Assembly: GCF_030272615.1 (NCBI RefSeq)
Contig: NC_081410.1
Coordinates: forward strand, 189,617,619 to 189,681,618
Length of the DNA stretch: 64,000 nt
DNA from: Cryptomeria japonica
Taxonomy: Eukaryota; Streptophyta; Pinopsida; Cupressales; Cupressaceae
Direction of reading: 5' to 3'
The position numbers were made by a program, and so were the translations under genes. The first letter of the stretch is position 1. Each line of letters starts with the position of its first letter. Below are positions 24,920-37,594 of the stretch, in pieces. The notes beneath the pieces are model-generated. The model was not told the origin of the DNA, did no database searches, and saw nothing but the letters and a program-made list of their open reading frames with translations.

Positions 24920-26713
24920 TTCTTGGTTTAGAGCTTAGATTTGCATACTTGTATAAGCATAGCCTTACCTTCCTTAGAAAGAGTATTTCCAATAACTTCC
25001 AGGGCATGATTCTTAATTTCTTTATCTTCTTCTATTGCCTTTTCCCTAATCTTATTTAGAGCTTCCCAAAGCTCTTGTGGAACATCCCTTTTAAAGTCTT
25101 CTAGAACAACATTTAATCTAATGCAATACTAAATGAAATCTTTAATAATTTTTTCTTTATCCTCATCATCAGCCTTAGTATACATTTTAGCTACTTCCTT
25201 TAGCTCTCCTTCTATTGCTATCATATTAAGCATATATTCTAGTTCTAAGGGATCCTTGACAATGTGCTTACCTTTTCCTCTTTGGACCTAAAGTTTGAAT
25301 CATTTTGCTTCAGACTACTCTGATTCTTCTTCTTCAACATCAATGATTCTCTAGGCTTTCCTCTCTTAGATGGAGAGGATGAGGGAATTTCCTTCTTTCT
25401 CTTATATGGTTTCTCCTTCACTTTTACTAGAGCTGCTTCTCCTTGACAAGGGTGTCAGATGATGCTTCTATCCTGCTATATCTCTTTACCTTTTCAACTT
25501 CTTTGGTTGTAATACTTGCTTGCTTCATAGATTCATCAATGACCTTTTGAACGTTTTTCTTCCTCTCTTTCTTGGTTTATTCCATGTGGATCTCATGGAC
25601 TTTTCTTGAGCAGTGCCATACCTTTCCTGAGTATCATCTACCCAACCTTCTAATCTTTTTTTTGCAAGTCTTCTAACATCTCCTCTGAGACTTCGTAATC
25701 TAATGTTGGAATCCAATTGGTTCTTGGAACAACAATTTTCATAATGAACTTATTTGTCGAAATTATAAATGTGATATTAACTTTGTACTTTTGCACGATA
25801 GATTTGGGAATTATTACCCTATTATGCATTTTGAGCTGGAAAATGGAGAAGAATGAGGTAAATGCTTCTTCTTGCACATTGTAATCTTGAAATCTCCTCA
25901 ATCGTTCTACAATCTAATGTACCATGGGAACAACCTGAATCCAGAATGCCATCCCAATTTTAGGAATCTATTGCATGAAGTAGAATAGGATGCACAATTC
26001 TAGGGTTCCATAGTTGAACATATACTTCTTTTTGTGTTGTTTTAGGTTCTCTATCAAAATTTCACATAGATCATAATCTTTGTTTTTCTCTATTATTTTA
26101 TGTGCTATATTGATTGTTGTAGCAAAAATGGAGTTGTCCTTGTAGGTGAATTATATTTTATTTCCAATCATCAATGATGCATACTACACAACATGATTTA
26201 TAATAGAGCTAACAAATAAAGAGCGTTTGTTAAAGGTTGCATTGGTTAAGTTTTCAACCTCTTCATTCTTTGCAGCCTTAGGTGCCAGAAGTGCACTTGT
26301 GTCACTTAAACCAGTGACTACCTTCATTACATTCTTTATAATCTAAAATGATTCTTTGATCCATATGAATTTATCATAGAATGTTCTCATCGCCATTCTG
26401 ATCCATTTGCCATCAAAATAGCAATTGAGAAAATGGTTCCATATATCCATATTTTTGTCAACTAGGGGTTGATATTTTGGCTTAATTTTAATTTTTTTCC
26501 CAATTAGCTCATTTGAACATAATTATTGCATTTTTCCATGATTGTATTCCTCCAACTTTACATGAATGTATGCCCTAATGTCCTCAATCAGTAGGACTCC
26601 AAAGGGAATTCTTGAAAGTGCACCCACTGAATCATTTTCAAGTGATTTATTTGAGTGTTCTTAAAGCTAGGTCGACCTTCAGTGTTAATATTAACAATAA
26701 TGGGAGTAGCCAT
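24920..26713 (-). pseudogene. Copia-B ORF-B, N-terminal part (unrecognised protein)
   Basis: Starts at ATG 26713-26711 as MATPIIVNINTEGRPSFKNT and continues through several frames once small shifts are allowed. Recognisable stretches are NKDYDLCEILIENLKQHKK-like helical sequence and QDYNVQEEAFTSFFSIFQLK (25840-25890), followed by PRTNWIPTLDYEVSEEMLE. After that comes a Lys/Glu/Ser-rich basic tail (RKKEIPSSSPSKRGKPRESL, about 25350-25420). With the part at 16540-17500 the protein would be about 900 codons. I know of no named domain. It lies downstream of the coiled-coil/CCHC ORF-A, where a copia element should carry pol. A vague memory of similar repeat-associated proteins in conifer annotations is the only lead. 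Degenerate here, with several stops. Confidence 0.5.
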
Positions 26714-26787
26714 GGATGCAAATGCTAAAAGTAATGAATTTATAAGTAAAATAACTTTAATTTCTCATCGGGAAACCCTAACCCTTA
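26714..26787 (-). other. Spacer between Copia-B ORF-A and ORF-B
   Basis: 74 bp upstream of the ORF-B ATG. It contains AGGGTTAGGGTTTCCC, similar to the AAACCCTAA leader motif seen in some plant transcripts. It ends at the agtca target site of element F. Confidence 0.35.
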
Positions 26788-26792
26788 AGTCA

Positions 26793-28752
26793 TGTAATGC
26801 CCCACCAAGAAACCCTAAAAGAATCAACTAAATATTATAAAAAAGAGAGCAAATATTTTTTTTTAACATTAAAGAACTTAAAGATGCATTAAATTCAATA
26901 TTGCAATAACATTTGCACAAGCGGAAGACTTAACTTAAACATCTAAAGGGTTTCCAATGAAGATTACACAATTAATATAATCAACATTAAGGTTTATTAA
27001 TCCAACTAACAAAGGGATTGATTAAACCTACTTATTATAAAATGATTACCACATGAACATAGAAATTAAATTCCATAAGAGATCAAACTAGCATGATTGA
27101 TTATATACAACTGACATTAGCTACAATCATCATAATCCATATTACTACATCTAATTGATAACTTCATACATGCAATAAGATTAATATCATCTAAAATACA
27201 GTATAAATTTTAACCATAATGCCATTCATGCATCCAAAATTAAAAGGAACCCGATGAACACATACACCATACAACACCAATTGATATCAGAGTTCACCCC
27301 TAATGGGCTACATCTTAGGGTCAACTTCAAGTGCAAGATGATTCTATAAATTAAAGATGAAAAATATATAAGGTTCACATCAATTACATCTTGTCATCAA
27401 GGCATACAAAAACAAATAATACATATGACCGCATAGGTCCAAGAGATACATGAATGATTCGAGAAGAAGAAAGAGAATCCATCTAAAACATGGTATGGAG
27501 TAAATACAAGAGAACAATTGGAGCACCAGTGAAACTAAATCTTTGCAATCCATCATAAGCATCACATGATCTAACATGAATATTAGGTACTCACAAAAAG
27601 CATAAACAACCAGATATGACTCCCACAATAGTGCTCCAAGCAAAATCAACACAAACTACACACTAGTGAGCATAAGGGAAGAGTGTCATCACATAGCTTG
27701 GTATGGTTACCCTGGTAGGCCTCCATAGGTTCTGACCCCCATCCATTGGGTTACCTTGGTAACCTCTCCTCAACCTTCGGCCCCATCCGAGTCTCATGTG
27801 GACCCAACACATCCTTTCCTAAAGACAAGGTTGTTGGTTTGGCATTTCAGGCCTTCTCACTACATCCTGAGTCTATACTAGTACTCAACCCATGAGTGAG
27901 GCACAATTATATTACTTAGTGTTTCATCTACCAAACCCCCTAATAATTTATTAAGTTATCACTTACTTAGACAAACTTTTGATGGGTTATCCTTCTTACC
28001 ACTTTGAGCGCGACCCCCACTCGAAAGCCACTCTCCCATATGACACTTAACCACAAATCATACGAACTCCCAAAAACAAGGTATACACAAGAAATAGTAT
28101 ACGGAGTTCAAGACAAAAGAAAATCACTTGAGCAAACAAGCCCTTGCCCACAGTTAACTAACTGACGATTCTATGACTAGAGACATGACCAGATACGAAA
28201 AAAACCACATGAAACAACTAAAACATATATCCAAGGACGTGCAATTTTTGAAAGCAATTGCGAATACAGTAAATGAAATCATGCATTATTGCTACTTAAA
28301 ATGACATTATTTTTTCATTTCGTTTAACATACAATTTGGCCAAAGTTTTCTAATCAATCTAAATTCTCAAAATACTACATTTGAAAAATCACCAATTCTT
28401 AATAAATTAAACTCCAAAATCACAATTATATAATTTTGCCTATTTTCCAATACATATTAAAAAATAATATAAACTAATCAATATTTCTCTAAAATGAAAA
28501 TATCATTAAATTTCCAACTATATCTATTCATCTCCAAATTTCCCCAAAAATATATTATTTTAATTTTCAAATTTCCCAAATAATATATTATTTAATTTTC
28601 AAGATTTCCAAATAATATATTATTTGGAAATTTGAAAAAATTATTAATAAATTATTTAATTATCCAAATTTTTGAATAATATATTATTTAATCCACTAAT
28701 AAAAAAATATAAATAAAACTATTTCTCCATGCATATAAAAATATATATAAAA

Positions 28753-28824
<72 letters not shown>

Positions 28825-30890
28825 TAATATTAATAATTAAAAAAAAAAAAAAATTTAAAACAAAAACAAAATTTAAAACTTTAAATTTATTTATTTTTGT
28901 TTGAAATAACAAGCCACCCACATGGGCCTCCCTTCCAAAGGGGAAGGCTACTGTGGGGACCATGTCGTGGTCTCCCCACAACCTTAGCGATGTGGAGACC
29001 ACGACATGGCCTCCATAGCCGTGGCCATGGCTGCCCAAACACACACACACCCCCCCCACAAACTATTAATTTTTAATATATTTTTTTAAAAAATATATAA
29101 AACAATTCCCCCATACCAGAATATAAACAGACTTAGAGATTTCTCTGAGAAAATTTTTGGGAAATTTTTCTAGAATACATTATAATTTTTATTTTATTAA
29201 AAAAACAAAAAAAACTACAAACCCAAAAGAAGTAATACTTAGAAAAAGACAGAGAAAATAGAAAGAGAATGCAAATTTCAATTTTGAAAATAACCAGTCC
29301 CAAAAAACTAAAACTGGAAAATTTTCACCAGCATAACCCCATACAAGGGTGAATTCCAACAAATTCCAACCATTCATCCCACCAATTTTGCCATATATAA
29401 TCCAAATTCCTCATTTTAAAAACAGAATTGAAAGCATTCATATGGAATTTTTAGCAAAATCCACTGAGAACAACCACACCCATTTTAAATATGAAATCAA
29501 TTTTGAACAACCAAGAAATTGATTTGGAGATTGGAAATGAAATCAAGGAGGATCTAAATTCAAAATTTAATACAACTCTTCTTATTCCACAAATTTAAGA
29601 GATTTTTTAACCAAAACACACACACAGATTTCTTTCAAATCAAAATAAAATTTCTTTAAAAAAAACAAAGGAATTTAACAAGAATCTAATCTCAATATGC
29701 AATCTTGGAAGTAGTTGAAGAAGAGCCCAACTTGCAACTTGGAAGATTTCTTCAAACAAAAATGCCCCCAAATTTTTTCATTCCAAACCAAAAACTCTCC
29801 CCATTTCATGAAAAAAACATAGGTTAAAAAGGAATTTTGACCTAACAATCCATTTTAGGTTAAAATTATTGTTAACCAAATTAAATCATATCCAAATAGT
29901 TAATATTCAAAAATGCTTTTCTCTCCCTCATTTAATTTTCTCAAATTTTAATTGAATCTAATATTTCCATTTTCAAAGTCAATGAGGGAATATTTTATTA
30001 TTATCTTACTTTTCCAATTCCATTTAACCTTTTTACAAAAATGCATATACATAGCTAATTTTCATAATTTCTATTTAAAATGCATATACTTATTTAACTC
30101 ACCATTTTGAAAATAACATTTAATCAAACTTGCTAGTAATATGAACTAAACAATTTGATTTATTGATTAATCACACAAAGGGGTCCTATTTTAATTCATC
30201 CTTTTTATTTACGAATGCGTAATAAACACATTTAACTAATTAAACACTTTAAGATTTAATAGTTGATTTCACAAACACATAAGACACAACTCAAGAAAAC
30301 TAGATAAACTCATGACCTGCATACCAGACATAGGTAATTATAGGACGACTGACAATGCTCACTATTGAGCTTGGCTAGGGGTAAAATGTAGGGTCTTACA
30401 ACTATCTCATCCACTTTCATCAGACTAATAAGGCACGCTCAGACCTGTGACACCAAGTGGAGATGGTACCCCGTACATTCACGGTACTAGTACCTGCAAT
30501 CTCCTGCAACAACGAACCACATGTGCATATATATACAACCATAGTAGACACACCAGTGAAGGAGAATCGTGATGTTCCCTGTCTCACCAAAATGAGTGAA
30601 GGAAAATCATCTCCTCTCACCCCATATACTCACAAACATGAAACATGCATATAACGTAACTCACGTATACAATAAATGTGTTAGTCTAGGGTCAGTAACA
30701 CATAAATCAAATTAACATCTAATCATACATAAGAATTAATGTGTAATCAACATTCACTGATACACACATCAAGCATAAAACTTGAATATAACATCATAAC
30801 ATGGTATATCAACCAACCAAGTAAGCCACTAAAAAGTCAACCAAGGTCAAACTAGGTTTAAAAGAGTTTGATTAGGGTAGGGGTACTACA
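26793..30890 (-). repeat. Element F 3' LTR (4.1 kb)
   Basis: Matches element J LTRs on the opposite strand: for example the 'aaggttgttggtttggcatttcaggccttctcactac' region (27830 on) corresponds to 55980-56015. Contains a (TA)n tract (28757-28820) and a short G+C-rich inverted-repeat island (28915-29045), where gaccacgacatgg and ccatgtcgtggtc face each other. Its right 857 bp (30034-30890) is the portion preserved in the truncated 5' LTR. Confidence 0.9.
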
Positions 30891-33800
30891 TCCTCCCCCC
30901 TAGGGTTAGACTTACTCCTGGAAGTCGCAAGGCCGGGTTAAAAACACAGGGACACAATAATTCATAGAACTCACATTATATAAACCAAAGTCTTGACTAT
31001 CTTTTTGGAAGATGCTATCTACAAAAATAGTTTACTAACATATCGAGAACAACATTCAAATCAACTATCTTAACAAAAATATGCCAATCTTTTTCTAACT
31101 CAAATAGGTTTTCAACAAATTCTCCTTGCACAATCCTTAGTTACTAAAAAGCAATGTGCTACACAAGCATGACAACTGTCACATCATCTTTCGCTATCTA
31201 GGTTACACATGCCAATTATTTATTCAACTTCTAGGAACCATAATTTCATTAAGTATTCACATAAATCATACAATATCTACTGAAATTATTATCCCAAGCA
31301 TACATCACAGAGTACAAACATCATAACTTACTCTACTCAAACATGAAAAACACTCATTTTACATCAACACTCATCATAATAATGATAATCTCACATCTGA
31401 TACATCATCTTACACAAATATTTTCCTTCCTACATTACTAGGGCAGCATAACATACTCAAGGTTAAGTACACAGATTCCGTCATTAAAAGGGTAGCATAC
31501 TACCTTAAGGGTCCATAATGTATAGACATTGAAAGCATAAAGGTTCATGGTATAAAACTAAAACAATGGTAACACCACAACATCAAATATTAAGGCATAA
31601 TACAATCTCATTCTAAGAGAGTAAGTGAATATAATTTACATTCATCAAGCAATGAGTTTGCAAATCATTCGCAATTATCCAAAGTGTATTGCACAATTCA
31701 GTAAATCTAGTTTACACTTCTATCTAATAAATCTTTGATACAAATGATTACAATGAGTTTCATCATAGAAATATACTTTTAGTTTTCTTAATTTAATATA
31801 ACACTATTGGTTACCTCGTTATGCCTAAATCTGCTCTCTGCAGTGTTCTCCCTTAACACACTATCAGAAGTTCTAACGAACATGATAGAAATAACACTTA
31901 ACACATAACTAGCGCTAGCTAATTCAAACACTCAGAATGACCACCTGACACCTCAGACGAAAGTGATTCAAAATTAAAATCGCCAAGTCCAATAAAAAAC
32001 AAATTAAGATGCCGACAAATCAAAATTCAACAAAATCGAGTACATGACAAGTGTCGTAATTAAAATAAAAAGAAATGAGAATTTAGTGGTCATTCCATTA
32101 ATAAGAAATCTCAAAATAAAATGCTAGCCCCCATAGTCACATAACACTAGTCAAAAGACATTCAAAATATCGTTGCAATCAAAACTCAAAACAAGGTGAC
32201 CATTTTTAATCACACCTTAGGGAGTAACTGCCACACAACCCAAGATCACATGTCCTGAGTGCGATAGAGTGAAAATTTAGACATTTAAGGCTGTTACATT
32301 AACTATATTTCTTTATTAATGCAATCTTGTAAACACATGAAAGTTCATCTGATTATTCTTTACATAGGTATCTATATGCCAGGAGGTAATAATATGTCAT
32401 TTCACACAAATAGAGAATACACTCACTATGTAAATTCCATTCTACATGATATCATATTATAAAGTAATCACATTCCTAACATTACCCTTTTCAAGCAACT
32501 CTTAAGCATAAATTTCAAATCATTTAATGATTTCCAATACTCACAATAAAATTAATAAAACTTGGATGCACTAAATCTGTCACCATTTATCCGCTCTACT
32601 AGGATTTTCATTAAATAACACATTCTTTACAATTCAAATTAAATAAGGAAGTAGCATCATTTCTATATCTTTAACTAATTCCACTCAGCATTCACATTAC
32701 TAACCATGCAAATTTTCTTCATGAAGCTTAAGACTTCCATCTTTCAACATGAAGCCAAAACACAAAAACACAATTTCATATGCTTTATACACATTCTACA
32801 CGCCATGCATAATTCTATCTCAATCAATACTTGTTCTCTAACATGATATGTTAAGCGACAAAATCATATGACTAATCACAATATATATGCAAAAAGTATT
32901 CCACCTACTTGTAAACGTACTTTTCATGATATCCTAATATGCGATGTAACACTTTGGTTTCTTAATGCAGAATTGATCAAACATTCCTTATTATTGCCCT
33001 ATAATATTTATTGACAAGCAATTAAATACTTTTATTTAAATCAATGCATTATTTAATAGCATTTCTAAGAATCTTCTAACTAGGTAGAGAGATGGAGAGA
33101 GTTTGATGGTTGACCCATTTCATACATATGCACATAAATCAACAAGATCACACAAGCATGCTTATATTTATCTCTATATGCCTATCATCTTTATTGTACG
33201 ATTTCCATTTTACTACCATTTGAGAAGAATGTCAATTGGCCTATTCTGACATTTCCAAATATTATGGATGCAACTGAATGTCCTAATTTTCACAAAGTGA
33301 AATAAAGACAAACAATCTCCATGCAAGACCTCTTGCGAAACACTTACTACTCTTAATTAATATGAAATACATTGTTATCTGCAACCTTTCATCAAAAATC
33401 AAAGTACGAGAAGAAGGTAGAAGAGAAGCTATCAACTAAATAATACATAATTATGCATGCACATAAAATATAGGTTTCATTCGCACCTTCTATTCATACT
33501 AAGTCAATTATATATATCCAAAACCAAGTACATTATTGCCTTGGTTCAAATAGGTCATCATTTGCATCGGTATTATGAAACATATAATAAAATCTTTAAT
33601 GAAAACACATCAATTCCCTCCTAGCCACTATAACATGATCTTTTTTGCACATCTGATTACAAACAAGTCAGTTTCACATAACAACTATATGTACATTATC
33701 GCACAGTGCTTAAGATATAAATTCATTATGTTACTCCTACAATACACATGGTGAATTCCTTTATGAAAAACATACATTTTCCTCCCGAATTTTATCATGA

Positions 33801-34082
33801 TCTTTATAACCCATAGCCCTCTTATTATCCAAATGCACAGTAAAATCATTAGGCTCACACAAGGGTTCAGGAAGTCACAAACATTCACTCATAATTAGAA
33901 AACATACAAAAGTGGTAATTACACATATAACAAACATTTTAATTCCTAGAGAGAAAGAGAAGGAAGGATGATATACATTCAATTCACTACATCATATGCA
34001 CTCAACATCTACCATACAATTTCTTCAAGATCACGACACTAGACCATATCATAATCACAATACAAGCACATTTCATACTTTC
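30891..34082 (-). mobile_element. Element F interior and polypurine tract, non-coding
   Basis: Begins next to the 3' LTR with TAGGGGGGAGGA (read on minus, 30891-30902), a strong polypurine tract. The rest is A+C-rich on the plus strand and aligns in blocks with the interior of element J on the other strand (for example 33061-33115 with 58520-58570, and 33945-33990 with 57655-57690). I see no protein similarity in either element. Confidence 0.8.
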
Positions 34083-34939
34083 TACAAAAATGCATATACA
34101 TAGCTAATTTTCACAATTTCTATTTAAAATGCATATACTTATTTAATTCACCATTTAAAGAAAAAAAAAGTAATCAAACTTGCTAGTAATATGAACTTAA
34201 CAATTTGATTTATTGATTAATCACACAAAGGGGTCTTATTTAATTTAATCCCTTTTATTTACGAATGCGTAATAAACACATTTAACTAATTAAACACTTT
34301 AAGATTTAATAGTTAATTTCACAAATGCATAACACACAACTAAAAAAAACCAGATAAACTCATGACCCACATACTAGACATAGGTAACTAGCGGACGACT
34401 GACAATGCTCACTATTGAGCTTGGCTAGGGGTAAAATGTAGGGTCTTATGACTATCTCATCCACTTTCATCGGACCAATAGGGCACGCTCAGAACTATGA
34501 AGCCAGGTGGAAACGATACCCCATACCTTCATGGTACTAGTACCTACAATCTCCTGCAACAATGAACCACATGTGTATATATATACAACCACTGTAGACA
34601 CACCGGTGAAGGAGATCGTGATGTTACCTGTCTCACCGAAATGAGTGAAGAAAAATCATCTCCTCTCACCCCATACACTCACAAACATGAAACACGCATA
34701 TAACACAACTCATGCATACAATAAATGTGTTAGTCCAGGGTCAGTAACACATAAATCAAATTAACATCTAATCATACATAAGAATTAATGTGTAATCAAC
34801 ATTCACCGATACACACATCAAGCATAAAACCTAAATATAACATCACAACATGGTATATCAACCAACCAAGTAAGCCACTAAAAAGTCAACCAAGGTCAAA
34901 CTGGGTTTAAAAGAGTCTGATTAGGGCAGGGGTACTACA
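34083..34939 (-). repeat. Element F truncated 5' LTR
   Basis: 857 bp aligned with 30034-30890. It joins directly to interior sequence equivalent to about 57545 of element J, so the rest of the LTR, the primer site and roughly 400 bp of leader are missing. Confidence 0.85.
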
Positions 34940-34944
34940 AGTCA

Positions 34945-36261
34945 CCTTTTCGCTCTTTGAAATCTTTTTTGATTCAAAGGAGAAATAAATTAGTGAGTTC
35001 TCCTTTTAACCTTTTCTGACCCACTTGCATGTAATAATTATAGAGATATAGTATTGTACCGCATTTCTGATTACCCATTTTGTCTGAGTCCACAGAGACC
35101 TTCCAGATCTCTGCATTTCATTGCATTATAATTCTTTCTACTAGAATCTCCATTATTATGCTTATATCAACATGTTGCACCTACAACCTTGCATCTTTGG
35201 TAGGGAAAAGATTTTTCATGATTTTCTCCCCCTGGGCCAAAGTCTCAAAATATTTAATTGTTAGAACAAATGTCTACACTAGGGCTAGGTACAGCCTCAA
35301 ATCCTTTCTTCCTCCAAATTTTTTTCATCTCATCCTTCACATCTTCCTTGTTGATCTTCTTTACTGGAATGTGTGTTTTAGCTTCTCTATTTCTATAGTG
35401 TTTTGCTATGTGTCCAAGCTTGTTACAGTTGTAGCATCTATCATTTCCTTGACCTTAACTTGACTTGCATTGGTTAGTCTGATGTCCAAACATTTTGCAT
35501 TTGTATCAATGACGTACTAAGTGACTATTTCTATTTTGATCTATTATAACATGATTTTTACATTGACTAGCTTTGTGACCATAATTGTTACAAGTATAAC
35601 ATCTACTAGAGAAAGGTTTAACATTTTGATTCATTATATTTATAAATTCAAATACTTTATATCCTAATTTATTGTAATTAAAATAATAACCATTAAAGGA
35701 AATGTTTCTTTTACTTACCTGTTGCTCGACGAGTGACTTACCTTTGTCATCCTTAGCAGACTTACCAGATTTAGCTTCTTTTGCCAGAAGTGGTCTTGCT
35801 TTGCTTTCTATCTTGCATTGTGAACTTTCACCAGTTTTAAATACTAAGCCATTCTTGTTTTTTGGAGATCTATGCATGGCTAACATCTGCCTCAAGTTTA
35901 TCTGATTTTCCAAATTTGATTTTAGAGTTTTGACTTCTTGTTCAATCTTTTTACATTCCTCTGATTTGCATTTTACCATGTTATTTAAGTACTCTTTGAT
36001 TCTTTCATCTTCTTTGCTTTTGGATTTTAGATTTGCAATAGTGTTGTTCACTCTCTTGAGCTCTTCATGGACTTCCTTATGTATTTCTCTAAATTTTTTG
36101 ATTTGCTCTCTTAACTTTCCGATGCACTCATTTGCAAATTGAACATTTTCTTTCAAATCTCTATTCTCATTTTCAACAATCTCTAGGTCTTCAAGATCAG
36201 TGATAATTTATCCATTCACATCTAGATATCTATCCCGATCTAAAGTGGATCTAGGCGCCAT
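34945..36261 (-). pseudogene. Copia-B ORF-A: coiled-coil and CCHC zinc-knuckle protein (gag-like)
   Basis: ATG at 36261-36259 gives MAPRSTLDRDRYLDVNG, then a stop, then a long open stretch (36156-35506). About the first 110 residues are a Lys/Glu/Asn heptad-rich region typical of a coiled coil (for example KKFREIHKEVHEELKRVNN). A basic Ser/Lys segment follows, then a CCHC knuckle CYTCNNYGHKASQC (about 35560-35600) of the form CX2CX4HX4C. A second, imperfect knuckle CYNCNKLGHIAKHY lies near 35400-35445. Zinc knuckles bind packaged RNA in gag proteins, and coiled coils could drive assembly. The usual copia gag core domain is not visible, so this may be a rearranged or alternative gag. The frame is broken downstream. 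Confidence 0.7.
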
Positions 36262-36313
36262 ATGTTAAACCTTCTAGATCTCCTTTGAGTTCTCAGACTC
36301 TTCTAAAGGACTT

Positions 36314-36326
36314 AGCTCTGATACCA
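36314..36326 (-). other. Primer-binding site of Copia-B
   Basis: TGGTATCAGAGCT on the minus strand, two bases after the 5' LTR end. Exact initiator tRNA-Met-type site. Confidence 0.9.
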
Positions 36327-36328
36327 AT

Positions 36329-37310
36329 TGTTGATGATCCTGGATACTGAGAGGGGAGGGGTGAATCAATATTCCCTTGAATTTATTAAAACTTTTAAAC
36401 AACCATCCACATAACATAACTTAGCTATAGAAATAAAATAATTTGTAAGAAGAAATACATAACACCACATAACACAGAGATTTATATGTGGAAAACCCAA
36501 GACAAAAAAAAACAACGAAGAGGATTAGCTCTGGGTGGCTCATTGTTGGGTGGACTCACTGTCCAAAATTTAATGGTTCACTAGCAGAGGATGGCTTACA
36601 ACCAATATTAAAAAATATGAACCGTTAATATTGCATCTATCACATGCATGAGTTATAGTTCCAATAAGGTGCATAATCACTTTCACATTTGTTGCTTTCC
36701 ATAATCGCTTCCACATTCACTATACACATTTGCTATAATCACTTTCATATTCATTATATGCATTTGCATACAATGATCAAAAGATCATATCTTAATCCTA
36801 CACAAAGCAATTGCATATATATCAAGTTAAGTTTTCATGAAGCCGACTCCACTGGAGTAAAGGTTAGCGCAAAAACCTTTACAAGCTACAACTTCGATGG
36901 ATCTTATCATACTAGAGAAGTCAACCAAAATGAAAAGAAACTTCTCCATGCTTCAAGGAATAGACGTGATTAATTAAGGCTAATAGAATGCCGATGATTC
37001 TAGAGTGGATTAGACCAAAAACCTTCACACAGAGCAATGTCAGTAAGTAGGGAATCTTATTACCAAACCCATAACTGTGCCACAACAAAATAGTAAAACC
37101 CAAAATCTTGGATATAGACATTATATCACATACAAAACAAGTTCCCAAAAAGATATAGAGATATCTAATATTGTGGAGAAATGTGCACCAAAAAAGCAAT
37201 ATGTTGGACCTAAGTGAATACCAAAGCTTGAGGGGCTTAAACCGGAATATGCCGAACTCATGTTGCCGTATCACAAAATCATCATTGACATCAATGACAA
37301 TATGCTAATA
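36329..37310 (-). repeat. Copia-B 5' LTR
   Basis: 982 bp copy of 7131-8143, with the conserved GGGGTGAATCAATATTCCC block at 36357-36375. The right flank is ggcaa. Confidence 0.9.
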
Positions 37311-37594
37311 GGCAAGAGTGTAGATGGTAATCATAAAGTGGTACAACCCGTTGAACCAAATGATACAATTATATATGAGAACATCTAGTTTGTATATATC
37401 AGCATTATCTATGTTTGAATTTGTAACTATTTTAAAAGAAGTCATGTTATAGAGTCCGAGTTGATTAGGATGAGGCCCTGCGAGACTACCACTTTATTAT
37501 TTTTTGGTTCATTTTGAGGTAGAACTAATCTACCCCTTGACTCTTGTTTGTATATCTCTATGTATGTCTATACCTTATCTCTAATACAAAAAAA
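37311..37594 (+). pseudogene. LINE-1 segment 4: C-terminus, 3' UTR and poly(A)
   Basis: Codons continue in frame from 7128 (EYNEG + KSVDGNHKVVQPVEPNDT) to a stop at 37386. About 190 bp of 3' UTR follows, ending 'tatctctaatac' plus an A-run (37586-37593), the usual end of plant L1 copies. This defines the 3' end of LINE-1 30 kb away from its previous piece. Confidence 0.8.

Larger units (their letters stand above)
26793..34939 (-). mobile_element. Element F: long-LTR non-coding retrotransposon with deletion, inserted in Copia-B
   Basis: Perfect flanking duplication agtca (26788-26792 and 34940-34944); plus-strand ends are TGTAATGCCCC and GGGGTACTACA. In minus orientation it comprises a truncated 5' LTR (34939-34083, 857 bp), about 3.2 kb of non-coding interior (34082-30891), a polypurine tract and a 3' LTR of 4098 bp (30890-26793). 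It belongs to the same family as element J, sharing LTR start GTAGTACCCCT, LTR end GGGGCATTACA and interior blocks. A deletion removed the inner 3.2 kb of the 5' LTR, the primer site and the leader, so it cannot replicate. No ORF of note. Confidence 0.9.
7131..37310 (-). mobile_element. Copia-B: pol-less copia-type LTR element, minus strand, with three nested insertions
   Basis: Outer element of the nest. Its LTRs are 7131-8143 and 36329-37310, both starting TG(C/T)TGA and ending GCTAATA on the plus strand. The flanking duplication ggcaa is perfect (7126-7130 and 37311-37315). The primer site next to the right LTR and polypurine tracts next to the left LTR fix the minus orientation. After removing D (8371-16301), Copia-E (17501-24914) and F (26793-34939), about 4.7 kb of internal DNA remains. 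It holds a coiled-coil/CCHC ORF (34945-36261) and a second, unrecognised ORF in two pieces (24920-26713, 16540-17500). No protease, integrase or RT is visible. This is therefore a non-autonomous element, probably mobilised by a Sirevirus-like copia partner (inference). Confidence 0.85.
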
